A stretch of 47,041 nt of DNA. It comes from an uncultured Bacteroides sp. Lineage in GTDB: Bacteria > Bacteroidota > Bacteroidia > Bacteroidales > Bacteroidaceae. Below, in pieces: positions 42,460-47,041 of the stretch (positions are counted from its first letter, which is position 1; the number at the start of each line of letters is the position of its first letter). The translations under genes and the position numbers were made by a program. Below the pieces are notes generated by a model. That model searched no databases and was not told the origin of the DNA. It worked only from the letters and a program-made list of their open reading frames with translations. Location of the stretch: the NCBI RefSeq assembly GCF_910578895.1, contig NZ_CAJTSC010000013.1, positions 1 to 47,041 on the forward strand. Reading direction: 5' to 3'.

Positions 42460-42850
42460 TGTTTTCCTCCTCAAATATGCATAATTGGCGTGCCTCAAAC
42501 GCTTCTTCCAGTGTCAGGCCGAAATATCTGGACAACGCAACGTACTCGGTATGTGTTATGTTCTTGCGCCCGTGGAACAAATCCCACCAGCGCATCTGGT
42601 TGATGCCTGTTTCGCTGTAAAAAGCGCGGGTAGGCATGAAGTTTTCCGGATGCCGGAACTTTATCCTTAGCATCTCCTGCACGATGTTCCGTTTTACTGT
42701 CCGCCCCGTAACGATATGGTTGCGGTGCATGTATAGTTTTACAGCTAAAACAGACTTTCCCAGATGTTCGGCCATCTGTTCCAATGTCATTTTGTTGACA
42801 TTATCCCTTACGAAACTGTCTTCGTGGGATTGCCATCTTCCATTGTTCAT
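42452..42850 (-). CDS. Myb/SANT-like and HTH regulator or replication accessory
   Basis: A 132-residue protein. Residues 5-45 (RWQSHEDSFVRDNVNKMTLE, then QMAEHLGKSVLAVKLYMHRN) form a SANT/Myb-type HTH as in phage DNA-binding proteins. The C-terminal part (TGINQMRWWDLFHGRKNITH) resembles an XRE-type helix set. Two DNA-binding modules next to primase suggest a helper of replication or origin recognition. ATG 42850; overlaps the next gene upstream by 50 bases, which is unusual but both frames look coding. Confidence 0.75.
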   Translation of the reverse strand: MNNGRWQSHEDSFVRDNVNKMTLEQMAEHLGKSVLAVKLYMHRNHIVTGRTVKRNIVQEMLRIKFRHPENFMPTRAFYSETGINQMRWWDLFHGRKNITHTEYVALSRYFGLTLEEAFEARQLCIFEEENND

Positions 42851-43118
42851 AGCTTTCTTTCCTCCATATTTGTGTATAATCGTCATTGAATTCGTACTCC
42901 GGATGGTTGCTGATGTAGCAGCAGCAGAACTTGACGAAGAGTTCCTGCTGTTCCGGGATGATGGAGCCGGCAATATCATAATACCGGCCGGTGTTCAGTC
43001 TCTCAAGGGCGTTGTACACTCTTCTTTCAAAATCAAGAAAGGCATCGGCGCCCAATTTTGCCAGATAGTCGTCTATCCAGTCAAGGTTCTCCATACGATA
43101 TTTTATAAGGTTTTCCAT
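42801..43118 (-). CDS. Small hypothetical early protein
   Basis: A 105-residue protein (MENLIKYRMENLDWIDDYLA...), with FVKFCCCYISNHPEYEFNDD in its second half. Start 43118 was chosen over 43157 (MHAKTRF) since the shorter form begins with a typical charged helix. It overlaps the Myb-like gene by 50 bases. Unrecognised. Confidence 0.65.
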   Translation of the reverse strand: MENLIKYRMENLDWIDDYLAKLGADAFLDFERRVYNALERLNTGRYYDIAGSIIPEQQELFVKFCCCYISNHPEYEFNDDYTQIWRKESYEQWKMAIPRRQFRKG

Positions 43119-43223
43119 TCGTTCTCGTTTGTTTTCAAACCGGGTTTTAGCGTGCAACCGTTCCGCACAACCGGCTTCGGGGGCGGTTGAGCAATGAAAT
43201 GGTTACCTGCATGTTTTTTTATG

Positions 43224-43653
43224 TTACGAGAAGTATGCTGGAAACACGGTGGCGTCCGGATAGCGGTCGATGAACGAAAGCATGTTGCGCTCGCGTTTCC
43301 GTTCGCGGCATCTCTTGTGGTAAGCCCGTTTCTCCCGGTATCGCTCCAACAGGCCGGCAAGCAGGTGCTCGTAGTCTTCGGCACCGATAGTATAGTAGAT
43401 GCCACAGATGTTGAACACACCGGTGATGGCAACACCGTTCTTGCGGCGTTTGCCAAGGATGCGGATGGAGAAACCGTGCAGGTCGATGCCCATGGAATGG
43501 AAATAGTCGTAAGGGGTGACTGTAGAGAAGCTGATGCCCGTTTCGTGGGCGGACGTTCCGAAACTGTTTGTGGCAGCGGTGGAAACTTTTGCATTGTTGA
43601 GTATAACAATAAGTTTTTAAAATGAAAGTATCCGTGCCTTTCCCGCTGCTCAT
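43224..43653 (-). pseudogene. Small early gene with a frame break at an A5 run
   Basis: From 43616 down to 43224 the frame reads NNAKVSTAATNSFGTSAHE, then PYDYFHSMGIDLHGFSIRIL and TGVFNICGIYYTIGAEDYEH, clearly protein-like, but it has no usable start: upstream lies TAA (43619-43617). A neighbouring frame supplies ATG 43653 and MSSGKGTDTFILK. Skipping one A in the AAAAA run (43614-43618) fuses both into one 142-residue product. So either an insertion broke the gene or a sequencing error or +1 slip occurs. From the internal ATG 43493 an 89-residue product is possible. A -1 slip at TTTTAAAA would enter the wrong frame. Confidence 0.55.
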
Positions 43654-43799
43654 CACATCCACAAAATGCTGTGGGCGCATTAACGCTCCACACGGGGGTA
43701 CACGGATACCATATATGGTATACAATATGTCCGGGCATAAAAAATGCCTGCACCGAAAATGCAAGCTCGCTGCCCGCATTTTGTGGAATATGTAAGATG
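43654..43799 (-). ncRNA. Structured leader before the frame-broken gene
   Basis: The predicted RNA begins near 43799. Early in it TCCACAAAATGC (43787-43776) can pair fully with GCATTTTGTGGA (43669-43658), 4 bases before ATG 43653, which would hide the start. Between are ATACCATATATGGTAT (43706-43721), a 16-bp perfect palindrome, and GGCAT-TTTTT-ATGCC. No gene is seen here. Regulation by pairing is inferred. Confidence 0.4.
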
Positions 43800-43805
43800 A
43801 GCACT

Positions 43806-43838
43806 GCAAACATAGTGATTATTTTTGAATGCTGGTAA
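43806..43838 (-). promoter_or_regulatory. Possible promoter of structured leader
   Basis: TATGTTTGC (43814-43806, minus) is an exact -7 box. At 20-nt spacing the -33 position reads TTAC (43838-43835), a half match. It is therefore weaker than the other promoters listed. Confidence 0.45.
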
Positions 43839-43895
43839 TGTTTGGGGATGATTTTTTTAATTAATTCGCAATGACATACCATGCCTGTAAAGTTC

Positions 43896-44255
43896 TTAAA
43901 TCTCTTTCGTGTTGCGTAATGAATTTACAAACAGGGTCATTAGTTGTGAATACGTACCGGATACTTCTTTTAAGTTGTCCGGATTCTTTGCGGAAAGTTT
44001 TAAATTCATCCGGTTGGTGGAGTGGTCGTGAGCGATGTGCAGGTATACAGCCCGGTTGCGGTCATCTTCCACTGACACGGCTATTTTTTCTACCACACCT
44101 CCCAGCTCGGAAGAATCCATCCACAAGTCCGTCTTTTTTTCGGTCTTGAGGTGGCAGTAGCGGTATACCTTGCCGCCTTTACGGATTAACTCTATGTCTG
44201 CGATAGTCGCTATCTCGTTGGTGCGCAGGATGCGCACTTTTTGTCCTTTTTTCAT
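43896..44255 (-). CDS. Small early protein, beta-barrel N-terminus
   Basis: A 119-residue protein whose start MKKGQKVRILRTNEIATIAD and GGKVYRYCHLKTEKKTDLW look like a KOW/SH3-type barrel. The remainder is helical (SGTYSQLMTLFVNSLRNTKE). It may bind RNA or a regulator. Three small early genes follow each other here with 3-11 base gaps. Confidence 0.72.
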   Translation of the reverse strand: MKKGQKVRILRTNEIATIADIELIRKGGKVYRYCHLKTEKKTDLWMDSSELGGVVEKIAVSVEDDRNRAVYLHIAHDHSTNRMNLKLSAKNPDNLKEVSGTYSQLMTLFVNSLRNTKEI

Positions 44256-44258
44256 TGT

Positions 44259-44516
44259 TTATTCTCCTTTTTCTATATTATCGTCTTCTTTAAGTTTACG
44301 CCCGCAAAACGGACAATATTCGTATGAAATTTCCAACTCGCTTTCTGTCTTACAGAAACTGCCGTCTTTCTTTTTCTTTCGGTAAACGGCAGCTATTGTC
44401 GGTCTGAATTGTGCGCCTTCCTTGTCGATTATTATCATGCCGCGAAGTTTCGCCATGGGATCTCCCGTCTGTTCGCATACCAATTTCTCTACTTTTGCTC
44501 TACAAAAACATGCCAT
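44259..44516 (-). CDS. Small zinc-ribbon-like protein
   Basis: An 85-residue protein with paired cysteines: MACFCRAK at the start and EYCPFCGRKLK near the end, likely one zinc-binding pair of knuckles. AGGAGG is 7 bases before ATG 44516, so this start was chosen over the ATG 6 bases upstream, which is too close. Function unknown, possibly a nucleic-acid or protein-binding factor. Confidence 0.73.
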   Translation of the reverse strand: MACFCRAKVEKLVCEQTGDPMAKLRGMIIIDKEGAQFRPTIAAVYRKKKKDGSFCKTESELEISYEYCPFCGRKLKEDDNIEKGE

Positions 44517-44527
44517 ATCCATTCCTC

Positions 44528-44881
44528 CTAATCAATAAACGTTTCACAATCATACATATCACTTTTGCCATCGAACTCAATCCTTATGCAAGGAGTGCCG
44601 CATATCAATATCACCTCACCCATGACGGTACCTTTGCGCCCATCCAGCGGGCAGGTCACTTCACAACCCGGTTTCAGCTTCTCCAACTCACGTTTCATTT
44701 TTTCGGAAGTGAACACCTTGATGTTCCGGCCTCTCGATTCGTATGCGACAAGCCCGCCCCCAAACCATGTCATGAATTGTTTCACCATGTCCTCTATCTC
44801 AACCCGGCTCAATACAGCTTTTGTTTCGAACCGCTGGATGTGCACGTCCGGGAACTTCTGTTTGAAATCTGTTATATTCAT
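44528..44881 (-). CDS. Small hypothetical early protein
   Basis: A 117-residue protein (MNITDFKQKFPDVHIQRFET...). KPGCEVTCPLDGRKGTVMGE recalls a small beta-barrel, and DGKSDMYDCETF closes it. Two bases separate it from the next upstream gene. Not recognised. Confidence 0.7.
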   Translation of the reverse strand: MNITDFKQKFPDVHIQRFETKAVLSRVEIEDMVKQFMTWFGGGLVAYESRGRNIKVFTSEKMKRELEKLKPGCEVTCPLDGRKGTVMGEVILICGTPCIRIEFDGKSDMYDCETFID

Positions 44882-44883
44882 AG

Positions 44884-45231
44884 TTACGGAATCTGATTGA
44901 ATTCATCTATCTTATCTGCCAGAGCATAATACCCCATCACTTTTTGGTAGGAGATAATGCACACGGCATTGTCGGTGTCGCCCGCTATATGGAGTGTCCA
45001 TTGCCCATGACAACCGATATCGCACACGTAAAGATGAACCGGACGGCTGCGTGGATATTTCTCGTTCTGTTTTTGTATCTCATGCCCGATATCGCATTTC
45101 AACGCATCCAGTGAGCATTCATCGGCAATCAGATGGCGGTCGAACTGCTGAACAAATATTTGCAACGCCCTGCCCTTCTTGTTGACATTGGCGTATGTCT
45201 TGATGTTGTCAATAAAGTACGGCATAACCAT
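44884..45231 (-). CDS. Small hypothetical early protein
   Basis: A 115-residue protein (MVMPYFIDNIKTYANVNKKG...). ECSLDALKCDIGHEIQKQNE and DIGCHGQWTLHIAGD are visible; five cysteines occur, though no classical zinc motif. The start could be Met1 or Met3. Part of the early string of small genes. Confidence 0.7.
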   Translation of the reverse strand: MVMPYFIDNIKTYANVNKKGRALQIFVQQFDRHLIADECSLDALKCDIGHEIQKQNEKYPRSRPVHLYVCDIGCHGQWTLHIAGDTDNAVCIISYQKVMGYYALADKIDEFNQIP

Positions 45232-45237
45232 TCGGAT

Positions 45238-45552
45238 TTAATTGTTTTTATCTACCAGGTATTTCTCCATAAGTTCCGGCAGGTCCTCCACCATCCGCAT
45301 CAGGCACTCGCCCGGTCGGCCCAGACATGAGACGGTAAGGTAACTGAAATCCTGGTCTATCTCTTTCGCTTCGTCCACTTGCAGATAATCCAACCGATCG
45401 ATGGCATCTACAAAGGGAAGGTAGCTTTTAAGTGGGAATCCGCAGGAACATGTTGCAGTGCCCGCGCTTGTGGGGCGTGGAATCCACATCCTGAATTTTC
45501 CGTCAGGTGTGGAAATGGAGGCGTAACCTCTTTGGTTTACTGAATTTCCCAT
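45238..45552 (-). CDS. Small hypothetical early protein
   Basis: A 104-residue protein (MGNSVNQRGYASISTPDGKF...). TATCSCGFPLKSYLPF contains a CxC and the acidic C-terminus (RMVEDLPELMEKYLVDKNN) is helical. AGAAG precedes ATG 45552. It follows a tRNA-like piece and the luxR-type gene. Function unknown. Confidence 0.7.
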   Translation of the reverse strand: MGNSVNQRGYASISTPDGKFRMWIPRPTSAGTATCSCGFPLKSYLPFVDAIDRLDYLQVDEAKEIDQDFSYLTVSCLGRPGECLMRMVEDLPELMEKYLVDKNN

Positions 45553-45571
45553 TTTCTTCTGTTGTTTATTA

Positions 45572-45586
45572 AGTTAGTAAATCATC
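45572..45586. repeat. 15-bp direct repeat, right copy (att-like)
   Basis: Second copy of AGTTAGTAAATCATC (first at 247-261). It lies one base beyond a tRNA-like 3' end, as attachment cores at tRNA genes do. If it were an att site, the segment between the copies would be 45.3 kb, but the repressor genes to the right would then be outside. Confidence 0.35.
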
Positions 45587-45587
45587 G

Positions 45588-45629
45588 TGCGGATGCCAGG
45601 AATCGAACCTGGTGGACACCATGCACCGC
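45588..45629 (-). other. tRNA 3'-half fragment
   Basis: On the minus strand a T arm CCAGG-TTCGATT-CCTGG (45612-45596) is followed by acceptor strand CATCCGC (45595-45589) and A45588. No 5' half, D arm or matching GCGGATG is present; upstream is the luxR-type coding end. GCGG (45629-45626) can pair with CCGC, giving a short acceptor-like helix on the T arm. A leucine-type tRNA is a possible source. It stands in the leader between two early genes. Confidence 0.6.
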
Positions 45630-46226
45630 TTATTTAAGATGGTTGACATGCCAATAGGTTATCATTGCAGGGATGTCTCGTAAATGAAGCCTTGCTTTGA
45701 TATTCTCACGATGGCGGTCAACAGTAAATTTGGAAATGGATAGTTCTGCAGCAATTTCATCAGAACGCATATTTCGTACAATGAGCCTGAATACTTCCAT
45801 TTCTCTTTCACTTAAATTATTGTCTAATTCAGGTTTGCAAACAACTCCCTCTAATGGACACTCTCCCCGAAGAGGGCATTTGACCTCTTCGAAAATAAAA
45901 TTGCCATTAATATCAATATCACGATTGTACTGGTCATATTCGCCGAAATTGCACCGAATGAACCTGTGTACAACACTGTATTCAAAATGCTTTTTATTCA
46001 TTGTACGAGTAGAATAAAGCTTCATCAATGCTGCATGAGCCTTAGGATATCGGTCACTAATAATAGTGAGCATTTCGGAAATAAACTCGTAATCATTCTC
46101 TTTCAGACGTCGTGCCGGTTCATTGACGGCCTTGATCATGACATCTCCTTCCGGGGTATTATAAAATTCGATGTTTTGAAACATAGTATGCATCATTTTA
46201 TTATCATAGATAAATAGCTTCTTCAT
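45630..46226 (-). CDS. LuxR-type transcriptional regulator
   Basis: A 198-residue protein. Residues 1-115 are a distinct N-terminal domain, followed by a cysteine cluster (KCPLRGECPLEGVVC), perhaps metal-binding. The C-terminus (about 135-195) is a LuxR/FixJ HTH: LSEREMEVFRLIVRNMRSDE, then ISKFTVDRHRENI. I recall this combination in Bacteroides phages and integrative elements. It is in the early operon, two genes from the repressor, and a TTGAGAT site precedes it, so control by the repressor is likely. ATG 46226; a TTG 12 bases upstream is less probable. Confidence 0.83.
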   Translation of the reverse strand: MKKLFIYDNKMMHTMFQNIEFYNTPEGDVMIKAVNEPARRLKENDYEFISEMLTIISDRYPKAHAALMKLYSTRTMNKKHFEYSVVHRFIRCNFGEYDQYNRDIDINGNFIFEEVKCPLRGECPLEGVVCKPELDNNLSEREMEVFRLIVRNMRSDEIAAELSISKFTVDRHRENIKARLHLRDIPAMITYWHVNHLK

Positions 46227-46263
46227 TATTACATTCAATTATTTGGAATAAATAACTCTTCTA

Positions 46264-46278
46264 TACTCTTGTTGAGAT
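46264..46278. promoter_or_regulatory. Repressor-like half-site before luxR-type gene
   Basis: TTGAGAT (46272-46278) repeats the half-site of the operators at 46.61-46.67 kb; the left arm is degenerate. It lies between the Cro-position gene and the LuxR-type gene. Confidence 0.4.
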
Positions 46279-46304
46279 ATAATATAGTCTGTAAGTACCA
46301 TAAT

Positions 46305-46559
46305 TTATTGGTTCTGGCTATAACATCTGCCTGTCAATTCTTCGAAGGGAATAACAGAGTTGTATTGAGTCATTAGCTCGTTAAAGCACTTTTCCTCCAA
46401 TGGCTTAAAAGTATTATTACGTAGCTTTACATAAAAAGAAGGATATGATACACCACTCTTTTTCAGAAATGCCTCTCTGAATTCTTTTTTGTCTTGTTCG
46501 CTCAACGCATCATACTGGTCTTTAAGTACCATTTTACTAAGATTTTGTTCCTTTTTCAT
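46305..46559 (-). CDS. Cro-position DNA-binding protein
   Basis: An 84-residue protein (MKKEQNLSKMVLKDQYDALS...), with a helical region EAFLKKSGVSYPSFYVKLRN that could be a helix-turn-helix. It is the first gene of the early leftward operon, divergent from the XRE repressor and 34 bases after a perfect promoter. The gene position suggests a Cro-like antirepressor. ATG 46559 was preferred over upstream ATG 46646, which lies before the promoter. Confidence 0.72.
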   Translation of the reverse strand: MKKEQNLSKMVLKDQYDALSEQDKKEFREAFLKKSGVSYPSFYVKLRNNTFKPLEEKCFNELMTQYNSVIPFEELTGRCYSQNQ

Positions 46560-46592
46560 TATTAGTATGTTTTTTAGTCTTATATTTATACT

Positions 46593-46625
46593 GCAAACAT
46601 AAAGTAATTTTGAGAAAATCACAAG
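46593..46625 (-). promoter_or_regulatory. Early leftward promoter
   Basis: Minus strand CTTG (46625-46622), 20-nt spacer, TATGTTTGC (46601-46593). The -7 box is perfect. A TTGAGA half-site lies in the spacer, so the repressor would block it. Confidence 0.72.
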
Positions 46626-46674
46626 TTTTGATTGAGATATTATCATTTTTTATTGAAATATCTCAAGTTGAGAT
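46609..46674. promoter_or_regulatory. Operator array of the lysogeny switch
   Basis: Half-sites TTGAGA (46610), TTGAGAT (46632), TTGAAAT (46653) and the perfect palindrome ATCTCAA-G-TTGAGAT (46660-46674) lie 22, 21 and 15 bases apart, so three are on one helix face. They cover the early promoter and the region before the XRE gene. Confidence 0.65.
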
Positions 46675-46701
46675 TGGGAGGTTTATGATAACTTTATAAT
46701 T

Positions 46702-47031
46702 ATGAATGCAATAGATAATATTAAGAAGATACGTCTTGAAAAAGGTATTCCGCAGAAGAAAATTGCGGATGCTTTAAATCTTGATAATGCAGTTATAAGC
46801 AATATTGAGAATGGTAAACGTGAACTGAAAGTAAGCGAGCTTGAGATTATCGCAAATTGTCTTGAGGTAAGTATCATTGACCTATTTACATATCCTAAAA
46901 AATACGTACCTCTCAATAGTATAGAGGATGAAATAGCAGCTACTTTGACAATACAATTGAAAAAAGAAAAAAAAGACCAGGTATTGAAGTTGGTTTTTGG
47001 TGATAATAATTTAGAAATACTAAACAAGTAA
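46702..47031 (+). CDS. XRE-family repressor
   Basis: A 109-residue repressor. Residues 3-60 form the XRE HTH (NIKKIRLEKGIPQKKIADAL, then VISNIENGKRELKVSELEII), and a short helical tail follows. It would hold the phage in lysogeny by binding the TTGAGAT array and blocking the divergent early promoter. Unlike lambda CI, no long dimerisation or cleavage domain follows. It ends 10 bases before the window's end and further phage genes probably follow. Confidence 0.9.
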   Translation: MNAIDNIKKIRLEKGIPQKKIADALNLDNAVISNIENGKRELKVSELEIIANCLEVSIIDLFTYPKKYVPLNSIEDEIAATLTIQLKKEKKDQVLKLVFGDNNLEILNK

Positions 47032-47041
47032 TGAAAACAAT

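Noticed and set aside
43612..43621. Programmed -1 frameshift at TTTTAAAA.
   Set aside because: The heptamer fits a slippery site, but a -1 shift leads into the non-coding-like frame; a +1 change is needed for the coding-like one.
43103..43882. A 259-codon minus-strand frame across the frame-broken early gene.
   Set aside because: Its product is rich in Pro, Ser and Thr without pattern, and a second frame in the same place has clear protein character.

Overview
The window looks like most of a temperate siphovirus prophage in a Bacteroidales host (Bacteroides, Phocaeicola or Parabacteroides type). Three things point there: promoters matching the Bacteroidales pattern (-33 TTTG, 19-20 nt spacer, -7 TAnnTTTG) recur in front of genes; many proteins belong to families I associate with Bacteroides phages; and a tyrosine recombinase sits next to a tRNA-Pro gene. 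No taxonomic search could be run, so species and phage genus are open.

Layout. Left edge (1-1498, plus strand): tRNA-Pro with its own promoter and terminator, then the integrase. A strong bidirectional terminator (1505-1538) separates the integrase from the rest. Almost everything else is on the minus strand and reads right to left. At the right edge (46.3-47.0 kb) an XRE repressor (plus strand) faces a small Cro-position gene (minus) across an operator array built on TTGAGAT half-sites; this looks like the lysogeny switch. The early leftward genes run from 46.2 kb to 38.4 kb: a LuxR-type regulator, small accessory proteins, a Myb-like/HTH protein and a 1351-residue primase-helicase, closed by a perfect terminator at 38.33-38.38 kb. 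An origin-like region with ten GTCCAAC/GTTGGAC repeats follows (37.89-38.19 kb), with a promoter embedded in it.

The late genes follow from 37.8 kb leftward: S49-like head protease, capsid, a membrane-anchored structural protein, two DNA methyltransferases, terminase, portal and connector-like genes, then a lysis cassette (holin candidate, zinc amidase, one-piece spanin). Between lysis and tail (16.2-20.6 kb) lies an accessory island with its own promoters: an HTH-amidoligase fusion with a small partner gene, two related proteins of a Bacteroides phage family (DUF5053-like), a candidate small RNA and a long structured leader RNA. The tail module (2.0-16.1 kb) has a 1285-residue tape measure, tail-tip proteins, a collagen-like fibre and two related terminal proteins, and ends in a membrane protein with an HExxH motif.

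The most unusual points are: (1) a leader of about 235 nt (17.14-17.37 kb) in which one sense-inverted repeat can pair either with the RNA 5' end or with the bases next to a start codon; (2) a C5 methyltransferase gene whose second half is open in two frames that both resemble C5-methyltransferase C-termini; (3) the amidoligase pair; (4) the iteron-like origin; (5) a 3'-half tRNA copy between two early genes. The right end of the prophage is probably beyond the window; no certain attachment site pair is visible.
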